Of a stretch of DNA of 64,000 nt, positions 8,701 to 17,742 are shown in pieces. Within the stretch, counting starts at the first letter, position 1. Each line of letters begins with the position of its first letter. The position numbers and the translations under genes were made by a program. Under the pieces are notes generated by a model. It made no database searches. It was not told where the DNA came from and saw only the letters and a program-made list of their open reading frames with translations. The DNA is from Paenibacillus algorifonticola (GTDB lineage Bacteria; Bacillota; Bacilli; Paenibacillales; Paenibacillaceae), in contig NZ_LAQO01000030.1 of the NCBI RefSeq assembly GCF_000971975.1, positions 1 through 64,000 of the forward strand, read 5' to 3'.

Positions 8701-10371
8701 TTATCCGAGAAACTCCAAAGGATTTTTGATATATCCCGCAGCCTTGAGTGAATCGTAGGCAGGCATCTTTCTCTTCTTCCCTTGGGCAGTAATAACGCGT
8801 AAGTCATTGGGCTCCGATGGAATAGACTTCAGCTTATTTTTGCCGCGCTGTGAGGGGGATTTACTAGCAGCTGTATTTTGCTTCTGCAGTGCGAGTTTCA
8901 ATGCCAACTTATGAAGATCAACCTCATCCAACTCATGTAAATGTGCTTTCGTTACTTCATTTGCAGACTGAAGTGCGACCCCTTGTTCAATACCAGCCTC
9001 TATAAGCCAGGCACTTAGCTCATTCACGGTCTGTTCAGTGACATCATAACCAAGCTCTGTACGTATCACTTCCAAGCGTTCGGCTTGTCGCTGTTCGGCT
9101 TCAATTCGATCCAGATAGTCGTCTATGGAGACACTGTCATAGATATCAGCAAACTTCTGAATCTGATTCTTCTTTCCGGAACGTAAAGCTTCCAAAGCAG
9201 GTCGGATTAAGATGAGCCTGTCCCTTGCAACCGAACGGATTAATTCTGGTGTAATTTTCTCGATCTCTTTATCCAGCGCCCTCCATTGGGTTAGCATAAA
9301 CAGTTTTATCGCAATATCCGAAATACCCTGAGATTCATCAAACATCACATCAATGAACTCCTGATTCAGCTCAGCCTTTTTATCTGTCCATTGATATTTC
9401 CATAAGCCTTGCAGCAGCCATGTCCATTCATCATCTTTTTTGAAATGATGCCAGGTAGCGTCTCCTTGTCCGCTGTTGCGCCGAGCATTGCGAAACTCCC
9501 CATTCAGTGCTGGAAGAGCTTTATAAGTGCCGACAAGAATAACAGGCAGTCCAATCGTATTGACTAACTGAACGAAGAAATTAAGCATTTGGGCTGCTCG
9601 GTCATCCTTCGCTTCTTGCAAATTTTGAATTTCATCAATTACAAGTACGCCAAGGCAATGAACAGCAGCAGCTTGTGCCATCAAAGGCAGCAGCTCATCC
9701 GGCGTTTTCGTTACATTTTTCTTGTAATACCTTGTTCCGACCAAGCTATCTACAGCAAGCAGAAAATTTAGACATAAGCCTCTTATGGATCCATCGTGGG
9801 GACAGTCCATCTTCAACCATACAATTTGATAGGGCGCAGGCATGTCTTGGCCCTTATATTTGCGATGCAAAATAACTTGCGGATACATTTGCAAAATACG
9901 CATTAAGCTGCTGGATTTTCCGATTCCAGAAATGCCGACTAATGCAAATCCAGCAGACGTTGGCGTGTTAACAGGGTATCCGCTTGTATTCCCCTGCATA
10001 ATGAGCTCATATGCGTCTTTACGGGCTCTAAAAGCATAATTAGGCGTAAGGGGATTGCGTCCCACATAACCGTCTCTAATTAACCTGGAGATGCTCTGCT
10101 GCAATTCTAGATGCCTCGATAGCGGTCGAAAAAAATCACGAGAAATACGTTGTACGCAATGCAAACGAAGATGAGTCGGCAGCTCATTCTCCGAAGCATG
10201 ATAGATTGGCTTTGAAGCCAGTTTGTTAACAACGGTTTTATCGTCCCATATCGGTGGAAGAGCCTCCAGCAGCGGATTATTCCGATAGTCTACCAGTAGT
10301 GGATCTTGATAATTGGCCTCTACATACTCACCCCGGCTAAAATGAAATAAAGGGACATCGAACTCGCTCAT
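8701..10371 (-). CDS. tnsC: Tn7-like AAA+ regulator TnsC
   Basis: A 556-residue AAA+ ATPase, nearly the length of Tn7 TnsC (555). Walker A is GISGIGKS (about 146-153) and Walker B is VLVIDEIQ (about 243-250); a sensor-like strand VILVGT follows. TnsC bridges the target selector (TnsD or TnsE) and the TnsAB transposase, and carries target immunity. The C-terminal region is charged and helical, as expected for the TnsA/TnsB contact region. Its ATG overlaps the tnsB stop, indicating coupled translation. Confidence 0.95.
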   Translation of the reverse strand: MSEFDVPLFHFSRGEYVEANYQDPLLVDYRNNPLLEALPPIWDDKTVVNKLASKPIYHASENELPTHLRLHCVQRISRDFFRPLSRHLELQQSISRLIRDGYVGRNPLTPNYAFRARKDAYELIMQGNTSGYPVNTPTSAGFALVGISGIGKSSSLMRILQMYPQVILHRKYKGQDMPAPYQIVWLKMDCPHDGSIRGLCLNFLLAVDSLVGTRYYKKNVTKTPDELLPLMAQAAAVHCLGVLVIDEIQNLQEAKDDRAAQMLNFFVQLVNTIGLPVILVGTYKALPALNGEFRNARRNSGQGDATWHHFKKDDEWTWLLQGLWKYQWTDKKAELNQEFIDVMFDESQGISDIAIKLFMLTQWRALDKEIEKITPELIRSVARDRLILIRPALEALRSGKKNQIQKFADIYDSVSIDDYLDRIEAEQRQAERLEVIRTELGYDVTEQTVNELSAWLIEAGIEQGVALQSANEVTKAHLHELDEVDLHKLALKLALQKQNTAASKSPSQRGKNKLKSIPSEPNDLRVITAQGKKRKMPAYDSLKAAGYIKNPLEFLG

Positions 10372-12563
10372 TCGTCATCACCATCTTCAAGTAAATAGGA
10401 TTTAATTTTGGATAACTTATCTGCTGGAGGAATATAGGCTGTTCTTTTCTCAGCCGTTTCATCACGTTTTAAAGGAATGACATTATTGGCTGAGCTATTC
10501 GGTAACGAAGCTTGCTCGGATAACTGAAATGCTTCATGTTCACGATTAATAAGCTTCTCTGTAGCTCGGCGCTGCCTTGTTCCTTTAACCCGTTGATTAT
10601 TGCTTTCATTGCTATGTTGTATAGCCTCATTGGTCTTCTTTGCTGCCATTTCAACAATCGCTTTCGTATGTGCATCCAGTTCGATTTTTGACAGCATGTT
10701 GTTTACTTCCTGATTTCGCCCTTGATGCCTCTCTATCTCTAGCAGATCCTCAACTTCCTCAACTCTCTTATTGAGATAACGCTCTTCCCGTTCAAGAAGT
10801 GTACATGTCTCAAAACGATGGCCATCATCCAACCATAGATAAATTTCATTGGTGGAACGAGGATCATAGCATACCTTAACCCTCCACGTTTTTCCTGCCC
10901 TCGCCTTTACGAACCATTGCTCTCGCATAGCCAACTCACAGCCATAATGCATGCCCTTGAACTGAATGCCTGCTGCAGTTACTGTCGCTTCACCATGAAG
11001 CATCAAGTTCAACTTCACGATATGCTCGGGTTGCTTTTTAAGACGACCATTCCGGTTAACTATACCCCAATGCCACAGTTCTCTAGGGATTGGGGTAATC
11101 TCATCAGCCACCATAAATTCATTACGGTCGTACCACAACATATGATGATTATTATTGTGATAAAGAATATTGTGGATCATAATTTGAGTAAACTCACGAA
11201 GGGTGAGCTTGGCATCTAGCCGATAATCTCGCTCACCGCGTTCCCTATAACGCTCTTTAATAGCTCCTGGGATGAATTGTACGCTGCGCAAGTTAATTAA
11301 TCGGAACTGCTGCTCGACTATACCTTTCCAGTCCGCTCTATAGGGAGGAGCATTCTCCACATCGACACCAAGAACATCAATAAGCTGGCTAGGTCTGCTT
11401 CCTTCCAGTTCCCCTCGATCTGCAGTAAGCTTTTGTGGCAAATGACTGCTCACCCAATCCTCAGGTTCAATATCAATGTCGTACTGCGCACAGAACTCTA
11501 CCTTATCGGTTGTCGTATTGGCCAGTGCCATCATTGCTCCTATCCAGCTTGGACCTTCAAGCCCGATATAAATTCCAGCAATGTATCGGCTAAATACATC
11601 GATTACGATATAAATAATCGGGCGGCCAATGATCCACTCGCGGCGATACTCGCTAACCAAGTAAACATCAGCAACTGTTGCATCAATCTGAAATCGCGAA
11701 CCCGGCCCAAAGCTTTCATAAGTGGAGCTTCCTAAAATTGGACGGTAATCTAACGCAAATCTCTTCTTTCCGTGCCTGCTTTTCAGCGTATTCTCCAAAT
11801 CCATTTCTTTGTTGAACCAATACTTGTATTGCCCGAATGTTGGCAGCTTATCAGATGGTGGAAGCACCGGTATGAGAGCATCACCTTCTTTGCGAAATCC
11901 GGATGCGAAAAACTTCTCAAGCGTCTTCTGATAAGCATGTTTGAGTGGAGCCTTATCCTTGTTGTTATAGAACAAGCGAATACCGGATCGAAGCAATTGT
12001 TTTATTTCCTCATCTATATTGATACCGACTGGTTCATCTTCAAATTTTCTCGGCCGTCCTCGCTTAGTTTCCTTAGGCGTTCTGTCGTTTCCATAGCTGC
12101 CGCAATTATTGTAATGGGGTAGTAGAGCGTTTTTCATCTTACCGCCCTGCCAGTATCTACGCAGGTATCGATAAATTGTAGTCTTGTGGAGCCCCATTCG
12201 CTCTTGTGTTTCCCGTACCCGCGACCCTCGAAAAGCTTTATCGAAGCAGCCTGGCTCGTCCAGTACAATATGTTTAATCGCATCCCATGATTTATTACGA
12301 ATGTCTAAATGTTCACTGTCTATATCTGAATCCAATAACGGTATGCTTTCGTTGATCCATTCCACTGGTTTACATAGGTTCGACTCAAAACCAGCTACAA
12401 ATTCGGAGGAGGTTTTCATAATGGGAAATGCTTTATCATCCCCCATTGCAATGCTAAAGAGCAAATCATCGGAAGGAGAAATCCATACAATACGTTCAAT
12501 GTATCGATCCTCTGAATCAGACAATTTCCATTCAACAACCATATTTTCATAGAGTGTTCGCAT
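10368..12563 (-). CDS. tnsB: Tn7-like DDE transposase TnsB
   Basis: A 731-residue transposase of the retroviral-integrase superfamily. The catalytic triad is visible as FQIDATVAD (Asp about 294), LTADRGE (Asp about 382) and GIVEQQF (Glu about 417). An N-terminal helix-turn-helix (QERMGLHKTTIYRYL) precedes it, for binding the end repeats. The C-terminal ~120 residues are charged and low in complexity, as in Tn7 TnsB, where the tail contacts TnsC. TnsB cleaves and joins the 3' ends. The gene starts 5 bp after tnsA behind AAGGCGG. Confidence 0.95.
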   Translation of the reverse strand: MRTLYENMVVEWKLSDSEDRYIERIVWISPSDDLLFSIAMGDDKAFPIMKTSSEFVAGFESNLCKPVEWINESIPLLDSDIDSEHLDIRNKSWDAIKHIVLDEPGCFDKAFRGSRVRETQERMGLHKTTIYRYLRRYWQGGKMKNALLPHYNNCGSYGNDRTPKETKRGRPRKFEDEPVGINIDEEIKQLLRSGIRLFYNNKDKAPLKHAYQKTLEKFFASGFRKEGDALIPVLPPSDKLPTFGQYKYWFNKEMDLENTLKSRHGKKRFALDYRPILGSSTYESFGPGSRFQIDATVADVYLVSEYRREWIIGRPIIYIVIDVFSRYIAGIYIGLEGPSWIGAMMALANTTTDKVEFCAQYDIDIEPEDWVSSHLPQKLTADRGELEGSRPSQLIDVLGVDVENAPPYRADWKGIVEQQFRLINLRSVQFIPGAIKERYRERGERDYRLDAKLTLREFTQIMIHNILYHNNNHHMLWYDRNEFMVADEITPIPRELWHWGIVNRNGRLKKQPEHIVKLNLMLHGEATVTAAGIQFKGMHYGCELAMREQWFVKARAGKTWRVKVCYDPRSTNEIYLWLDDGHRFETCTLLEREERYLNKRVEEVEDLLEIERHQGRNQEVNNMLSKIELDAHTKAIVEMAAKKTNEAIQHSNESNNQRVKGTRQRRATEKLINREHEAFQLSEQASLPNSSANNVIPLKRDETAEKRTAYIPPADKLSKIKSYLLEDGDDE

Positions 12564-12568
12564 TGTCT

Positions 12569-13396
12569 TTATCCGCCTTTCGCGAGTCTTTCAACTATTT
12601 CATTAACAACAAACTCTTTAGGAGCAAGCGTAGGAACAATTCGTTCGTTCATATTTACGGACCAAATCTTTCGAGCTATAAAATGACGGAAAAGGGCTAG
12701 TGAAGTTCCAATTTCCACTCCTATTTGTTCATCACAGGCTAAACAGGCTCTAGCTATCGATTCTCCACTATATAAGCGTTCTGAAAGCACACGCTGCAAG
12801 TTTTGGACCACAAATACACCTAAATCGGTTACATCATCGTTATGAAACTCTTTATGCACCCATTCGATATTCCTAACCAACGTATCTGGCAAGTCAAAGT
12901 CCGTGACAATTCCCCAATCTACGTTGTGTGTCTCCCAATACATTCGCTCTATTTCAAATTTCGCAATTGTACGTTCATTTTCCAGCTCGGACTTAGGTTT
13001 CAACGTTCTAGCATAATTTTTATCTTTATATGTAATCAGAAAGTCAGTTGTCATAACAATAAGGACACCCGTCTTGGGGTCTGCTGGATGTTCAACGCCT
13101 AATTTTTCTGCTATCATTTCGGTTTCTTCCAGGGGAAGGAGGGGAAATTGCTCACGAATATCAGACACATCATCTGAATAGTCAAGCAGGTAGCAATAAT
13201 CCCGTTCTATGTCTGAGAGCAGTTCATGTCTACGACCAGTCGTCCAGCCTACTCCACGAGTCGCTCTACCTTCAGATGGAACATCCTGAATTCTCAGCCA
13301 AGGAAGATAATCCTTGCCCGAGCCTTGACCTCTTCCTTCTTTAATAAACTTTTCGATTTTTGCCTGTGTGATCTCACGTTTCCGTTTTGCCATCAT
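12569..13396 (-). CDS. tnsA: Tn7-like endonuclease TnsA
   Basis: A 275-residue protein matching Tn7 TnsA (273). The nuclease residues can be placed as Glu in LLSDIERDY, Asp in MTTDFLI and Lys in RTLKPKS, the restriction-endonuclease-like E-D-K set. A helical C-terminal domain follows. TnsA cuts the 5' ends, which with TnsB gives cut-and-paste movement. I start it at ATG 13396, with GGGAG five bases upstream; ATG 13393 is equally possible, and a longer TTG frame to 13408 reads through the ribosome site. First gene of the tns operon. Confidence 0.93.
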   Translation of the reverse strand: MMAKRKREITQAKIEKFIKEGRGQGSGKDYLPWLRIQDVPSEGRATRGVGWTTGRRHELLSDIERDYCYLLDYSDDVSDIREQFPLLPLEETEMIAEKLGVEHPADPKTGVLIVMTTDFLITYKDKNYARTLKPKSELENERTIAKFEIERMYWETHNVDWGIVTDFDLPDTLVRNIEWVHKEFHNDDVTDLGVFVVQNLQRVLSERLYSGESIARACLACDEQIGVEIGTSLALFRHFIARKIWSVNMNERIVPTLAPKEFVVNEIVERLAKGG

Positions 13397-13421
13397 GATC
13401 ACTCCCAAAACAAAATAAAAT

Positions 13422-13443
13422 AGGGCTGCCCGAAGGCAGCCCT
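13422..13443 (-). terminator. terminator between the transposon end and tnsA
   Basis: Nine-base perfect arms (AGGGCTGCC and GGCAGCCCT) enclose a four-base CGAA loop. Reading the minus strand, the hairpin is followed by a T-rich stretch toward tnsA. It would stop transcripts arriving from glmS before they enter the tns operon. Confidence 0.85.
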
Positions 13444-13526
13444 AAAATAATGTCATGTTGTTTATTCCTGATGTCGAATCTGTAGACTGTAGAAGAGCTG
13501 CTAGTAGCAGTATGTCCGTTTGTGCG

Positions 13527-13606
13527 AGTCTAATACTTTATTTTCTCAGTCTACAACTTTATTTTCCTAGTCTAATACTTTATTTTTCAGTCTAATACTT
13601 TATTTT
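13527..13606. repeat. four phased direct repeats, probable TnsB binding sites of the right end
   Basis: Four 18-bp copies start at 13527, 13548, 13569 and 13589, spaced 21, 21 and 20 bp. Copies 1, 3 and 4 are identical (AGTCTAATACTTTATTTT); copy 2 differs at two positions. One copy per two helical turns is the arrangement of the overlapping TnsB sites in the Tn7 right end. The last copy is 11 bp from the inferred terminus at 13617. Confidence 0.9.
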
Positions 13607-13617
13607 CTTTTAACACA

Positions 13618-13638
13618 GGGGGAATTTATTACTCTTCC
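13618..13638. other. attTn7 insertion junction
   Basis: Host sequence between the transposon terminus and the glmS stop codon (TAG, 13641-13639). It begins with five G, the likely 5-bp target duplication. Tn7 inserts a fixed short distance beyond glmS after TnsD binds the glmS coding end, so the position agrees with the tnsD gene present. The duplication cannot be confirmed because the other end is outside the window. Confidence 0.7.
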
Positions 13639-15471
13639 CTACTCCACCGTAACACTCTTCGCCAAATTTCTCGGTTTATCAACATCATGCCCGAGTGCAA
13701 GCGAAGCATAGTAGGAGATCAATTGCAGCGGTACAACGGACAGAGCTGGCGTCAGAATTGGCAGTGTGCGCGGAATGGAGAACAGTGTATCAACCGACTT
13801 GTTCGCTTCCTCTTCATAACCAACATTCCCAATACCCAGCACATTTGCACCACGCGCTTTCACTTCTTTAATATTGCTCAATGTTTTCTCATACAGCTCT
13901 TCCTGCGTGACCAAAGCGATAACGGGAACGCCTTCTTCGATCAGCGCCAGCGTGCCGTGCTTCAGCTCGCCAGCTGGGTAGGCTTCCGAGTGAATATACG
14001 AAATTTCTTTCAGCTTCAGCGAGCCTTCCAGCGCCACTGGATAGTCAATGCCGCGGCCAATAAAGAACAGACTCGGATGCGAGGAGATCGATTCAGCAAT
14101 ATCGCGCAATACCAGCGCTTGCTCCAAAATGCTTTCTACTTGCTCAGGAAGCTCTTGCATCGCAGCAAGGATTTCGCTCACCTCAGCTGTATTTTTTGTT
14201 CCCAGCGTATCCGCGAAATACAAGCTGAGCAGGTAGAATACTACGAGCTGCGACGTGTAAGCTTTTGTCGAAGCAACCGCAATTTCCGGTCCTGCCAACG
14301 TTACCAGCACATCATCCGCTTCGCGGGCAATCGAGCTGCCCACTACGTTCGTAATCGCCAATACGCGAGCGCCATTGCGCTTCGCTTCCCGCAGTGCAGC
14401 AAGCGTATCCGCTGTTTCACCAGATTGGCTGACAACAATAACGAGCGTATCCGGCGTAATGATTGGCGAGCGGTAACGATACTCCGAAGCTACATCCGTT
14501 TCAACCGGGATGCGAGCAATCGACTCAATAACCGTTTTGCCAACAAGACCAGCATGGTAAGCTGTTCCGCAAGCTACAATATGAACTTTACGGATCGAAT
14601 TAATATAATCCTTCGTCATCGTCAGCTCAGACAGCTGTACCGATTTGCCGTCGTCAGCAACGCGGCCCAGCATGGTGTCGCGGTATGCTTTCGGCTGCTC
14701 ATAAATTTCTTTCAGCATAAAATGATCAAATCCGGCTTTTTCTGCGGTTACCAGATCCCAGTCGACATGGAATATTTCCTTGGAAATAGCGTCGCCTTCT
14801 GTCGTCATCAATTCGACACCATCACGTGTCAAAATAGCCATTTCGCCGTCGTCCAAAATATAAACGTCACGCGTATGCTCCAAAATCGCCGGAATATCCG
14901 AGCCGATGAAGTTTTCGCCTTTGCCTACGCCGATAACCAGCGGGCTTGCAAAACGAACCGCTACCAGCTTCTCCGGTTCAAACTCCGTCAATACGCCAAG
15001 CGCGAACGCTCCGCGCATACGTTTAACCGTACGCTGCACCGCTTCAATGATGTTGCCGTCATACTCATCAGCTACGAGATGCGAGATCACTTCTGTATCC
15101 GTCTCCGATACGAATACATGCCCCTTCGCAATCAGCTCGTCTTTCAAATCCAGATAGTTCTCAATGATGCCATTGTGAACGACCGAAAATTTAGCGGAAT
15201 TGTCCGTATGCGGATGCGAGTTCACATCAGATGGCTTGCCGTGTGTCGCCCAGCGCGTATGTCCAATGCCGACCGATCCGTGCAATGGCTCGCCTTGCAG
15301 CTTGCCTTCTAGATTCGCAAGGCGTCCTTTCGCCTTGGAAACTTCAAGCCCGTTGTCCGTGAATACAGCAATACCCGCCGAGTCATAGCCTCGGTACTCC
15401 AGCTTTTTCAGCCCTTCGATCAAAATCGCCTGCGAGTCACGTTTACCAATATATCCTACAATTCCACACAT
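13639..15471 (-). CDS. glmS: glutamine-fructose-6-phosphate aminotransferase (isomerizing)
   Basis: A 610-residue, full-length GlmS. It makes glucosamine-6-phosphate from fructose-6-phosphate and glutamine, the first step to UDP-GlcNAc for the wall. The N-terminal glutaminase begins MCGIVGYIG with the catalytic Cys2 exposed after Met removal. Two SIS sugar-phosphate domains follow (VSQSGETADT near residue 350, then FIGRGIDYPVALEGSLKLKE). The C-terminus LAKSVTVE is the usual one, and its coding end is the conserved TnsD target. The ATG lies behind ACGGAGG. Expression should be controlled by the ribozyme upstream. Confidence 0.98.
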   Translation of the reverse strand: MCGIVGYIGKRDSQAILIEGLKKLEYRGYDSAGIAVFTDNGLEVSKAKGRLANLEGKLQGEPLHGSVGIGHTRWATHGKPSDVNSHPHTDNSAKFSVVHNGIIENYLDLKDELIAKGHVFVSETDTEVISHLVADEYDGNIIEAVQRTVKRMRGAFALGVLTEFEPEKLVAVRFASPLVIGVGKGENFIGSDIPAILEHTRDVYILDDGEMAILTRDGVELMTTEGDAISKEIFHVDWDLVTAEKAGFDHFMLKEIYEQPKAYRDTMLGRVADDGKSVQLSELTMTKDYINSIRKVHIVACGTAYHAGLVGKTVIESIARIPVETDVASEYRYRSPIITPDTLVIVVSQSGETADTLAALREAKRNGARVLAITNVVGSSIAREADDVLVTLAGPEIAVASTKAYTSQLVVFYLLSLYFADTLGTKNTAEVSEILAAMQELPEQVESILEQALVLRDIAESISSHPSLFFIGRGIDYPVALEGSLKLKEISYIHSEAYPAGELKHGTLALIEEGVPVIALVTQEELYEKTLSNIKEVKARGANVLGIGNVGYEEEANKSVDTLFSIPRTLPILTPALSVVPLQLISYYASLALGHDVDKPRNLAKSVTVE

Positions 15472-15659
15472 AATTTAATAGACCTCCGTTTTAGGTATAA
15501 TGCCCTTATGACGGATGCCTGCCTATATGCGGCACAGGCGCTATTCGGTTGTCACAAATTCAGTTCTGCTTTTGTACAAAGAAGTTGTGTAACCCTCTGC
15601 CCGTGCCAGCCCCACAGGCGGCACCATAGACATACGGGAATAAAAGTTCAATTATTTCG

Positions 15660-15898
15660 TCTGTTGCAGCCTGCTGAACGTTTGTATGAATGGTCGCCCA
15701 ATCATTTTGCATCTCAGCTTTCGGTTGGCATGCTATAACCGGGAGGCCCCCGCCGAACATTTCGAACACCTCCACCTCGTCAGCTTCCCGTATGAACGCC
15801 CCGACTGCTTCCATAACCACTGACCGCACATCCATCATGCAGCCCATTCATCGGTTACGTAGAGCATCGGAACGAATCATCACGCAAGCTCTGGCGCT
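15660..15898 (-). ncRNA. glmS ribozyme: glmS ribozyme (GlcN6P-responsive self-cleaving riboswitch)
   Basis: On the minus strand the leader contains the self-cleavage context A|GCGCC (cleavage between 15898 and 15897). It then shows the core strings GCTGACGAGGTGGAGGT, TTCGAAATGTTCGGCGG and GCCTCCCGGTT, and a hairpin closing with AACCGAAAGCT. These match the invariant parts of glmS ribozymes as I remember them. Glucosamine-6-phosphate acts as cofactor for cleavage, which lowers glmS mRNA. About 115 nt separate the cleavage site from GACGAGG, so the P1/P2 part seems enlarged. The 3' boundary is approximate. Confidence 0.93.
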
Positions 15899-15955
15899 TA
15901 TGTTGCAGTGTAACCTCGATCCTCGCTTTCCTTCTGGAATGAAATCATAATCTCT

Positions 15956-15984
15956 ATTGTATTCATTTTCAGGCAAATATGCAA
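15956..15984 (-). promoter_or_regulatory. probable sigma-A promoter of glmS
   Basis: Minus strand TTGCAT (15984-15979), 17-bp spacer, TACAAT (15961-15956). A start near 15949 gives a leader of about 50 nt before the ribozyme cleavage site. Confidence 0.65.
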
Positions 15985-15989
15985 CAGCA

Positions 15990-16336
15990 TCAGCCCCGTG
16001 CCCATTCATAAGCAGCTATACCTACCGATTGCCGCCATCGCCTCATTCATTCTATGTCTAAAAAAGCGTATCGGTGCCGAGCCGCCTGCATCCCGCAAAC
16101 CACCTCAGCTTGCGCTGAAGCTTCAACGCGTATGCTGAGGTTCTATTGCCGAATGCAGCGACATTAATCATTCAGGGCACCAATCGTTTATATCGCTTAA
16201 CCTTACTGTCGTTTACAATTGCTAACCTAAAATATAAGTCCCGTTTAATATTACTGCTATAAACGTTTATTGCCGCCAACGTTTAAGGACATTGAAGCTT
16301 ACTGCCACTGAATACTCAGCCCATTAATATTAATCA
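15990..16336. other. intergenic region between glmM and the glmS promoter
   Basis: No convincing gene. The minus-strand transcript from glmM enters here. A hairpin with CCTCAGC/GCTGAGG arms near 16100-16145 could be a weak terminator but lacks a T tract. The rest shows nothing clear. Confidence 0.5.
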
Positions 16337-17677
16337 TTAACCAAGTTCTTTTTTCACCACATCAACGATTTTTGCTACGTATGCTTCAACCTGAGCCTTG
16401 TCTGGACCCTCTGCCATGACGCGAATGAGCGATTCCGTACCGGAAGGACGTACGAGCACGCGGCCGTTGTCGCTAAGCTCACGGGACACTTCTTCCGCTG
16501 CTGCTTCAATCGCCTGGTTGCCGAGGTATTTGCTCTTGTCTTCCACACGCACGTTAACGAGTACTTGCGGGAACTTGCGCATAATGGTTTTCAGCTCGCT
16601 GAGCTTGCGGCCGGAAGCTTTAATCGTATCGACCAGCTGCAAAGCGGTCAGAATGCCGTCACCCGTCGTAATGTAATCTAGAAAAATAACATGGCCGGAC
16701 TGCTCGCCGCCCAAGTTGAAGCCGCCGCGACGCATTTCTTCCATCACGTAGCGATCGCCAACAGCGGTTTGCGCGGTTTGCAGACCAAGCTGTCCCGCAG
16801 CTTTGAAAAAGCCAATGTTCGCCATAACCGTCGTAACGACCGTATCATGCTTCAGCTTTCCAGCCTGTTTCATCGCATCGCCAATGATGCACAAAATATA
16901 ATCGCCATCGACCTCTTCGCCCTGATCATCAATCGCGATCAGGCGATCGGCGTCGCCGTCAAAGGATAGTCCCAGATCCGCTTTATGCGCCAGCACCTGC
17001 TCGCGTAAATATTCAGGATGCGTCGAACCGACGCCCGCATTAATGTTGCGGCCATCCGGCTCCGCCCCTACCGTAATAATTTCCGCGCCAAGCTCGCGGA
17101 ATACAGCCGGCGCCAGCTCATAAGCAGAGCCGTTCGCGCAGTCGAGTACGATTTTAAGGCCGCTGAAGCCGCCTCTAATCGTCGTTTTCAAAAAGTCCAG
17201 ATAACGCTTCTTCGCCGAATCGTCATCGGTTACAGTGCCAATATCGCCGCCTACAGGGCGCGGCAATTCATCCTGCTCTGCATCGATGAGCTGCTCGATA
17301 CGAATTTCCGTCTCATCCGAAAGCTTGAAGCCGTCGCCAGCGAAAAACTTAATGCCATTATCCTCAACCGGATTATGCGAAGCTGAAATCATAACACCCG
17401 CATCCGCCTTGAGCTCGCGTGTAATATAAGCGACTGCCGGTGTCGACACGACACCTAGGCGCACAACGCTCGCGCCAATGGACAGCAAGCCGGCGATTAG
17501 CGCCGATTCCAGCATAGGACCGGAAATGCGCGTATCCCGTCCGATAACGACGACCGGCTTATCTGCCTCTCCCGTTAATACAAATCCGCCGCAGCGGCCA
17601 ATTTTATAAGCAAGCTCTGGTGTCAGTTCCTGATTCGCGACACCGCGCACGCCATCTGTACCAAAATATTTCCCCAT
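16337..17677 (-). CDS. glmM: phosphoglucosamine mutase
   Basis: A 446-residue GlmM converting glucosamine-6-phosphate to glucosamine-1-phosphate. It begins [12 protein letters not shown], the usual N-terminus. The phosphoserine loop is in [15 protein letters not shown] (about residue 100), the Mg-binding loop is DGDADR, and the C-terminal phosphate loop is [12 protein letters not shown]. The start is ATG 17677 behind AAAGGGG; a longer frame to 17743 has no family-like residues. It follows cdaR, and in Bacillales the CdaA-CdaR-GlmM proteins interact, GlmM restraining cyclic di-AMP synthesis. Confidence 0.98.
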   Translation of the reverse strand: MGKYFGTDGVRGVANQELTPELAYKIGRCGGFVLTGEADKPVVVIGRDTRISGPMLESALIAGLLSIGASVVRLGVVSTPAVAYITRELKADAGVMISASHNPVEDNGIKFFAGDGFKLSDETEIRIEQLIDAEQDELPRPVGGDIGTVTDDDSAKKRYLDFLKTTIRGGFSGLKIVLDCANGSAYELAPAVFRELGAEIITVGAEPDGRNINAGVGSTHPEYLREQVLAHKADLGLSFDGDADRLIAIDDQGEEVDGDYILCIIGDAMKQAGKLKHDTVVTTVMANIGFFKAAGQLGLQTAQTAVGDRYVMEEMRRGGFNLGGEQSGHVIFLDYITTGDGILTALQLVDTIKASGRKLSELKTIMRKFPQVLVNVRVEDKSKYLGNQAIEAAAEEVSRELSDNGRVLVRPSGTESLIRVMAEGPDKAQVEAYVAKIVDVVKKELG

Positions 17678-17742
17678 TATCGTTCTAGCCCCTTTTATTA
17701 TGTCGATATTGGCTGAACCAGCCAAACATTTGTTATTGCTCA

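Larger units (their letters stand above)
1..13617. mobile_element. Tn7-like transposon, glmS-proximal part
   Basis: This block contains a five-gene tnsABCDE set (13396 down to 5327), AT-rich cargo (2-5181) and a glmS-proximal end with four phased direct repeats (13527-13606). The terminus reads ACACA at 13613-13617, matching the TGT...ACA ends of the Tn7 family. A run of five G follows (13618-13622), a possible 5-bp target duplication. The end lies about 20 bp past the glmS stop codon, as expected for TnsD-directed attTn7 insertion. I found no copy of the end repeats in the first kilobase, so the other end lies left of the window. Confidence 0.93.

Noticed and set aside
15560-15847. 95-codon minus-strand reading frame upstream of glmS
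   Set aside because: It lies over the glmS ribozyme core; the conserved bases belong to the RNA structure.
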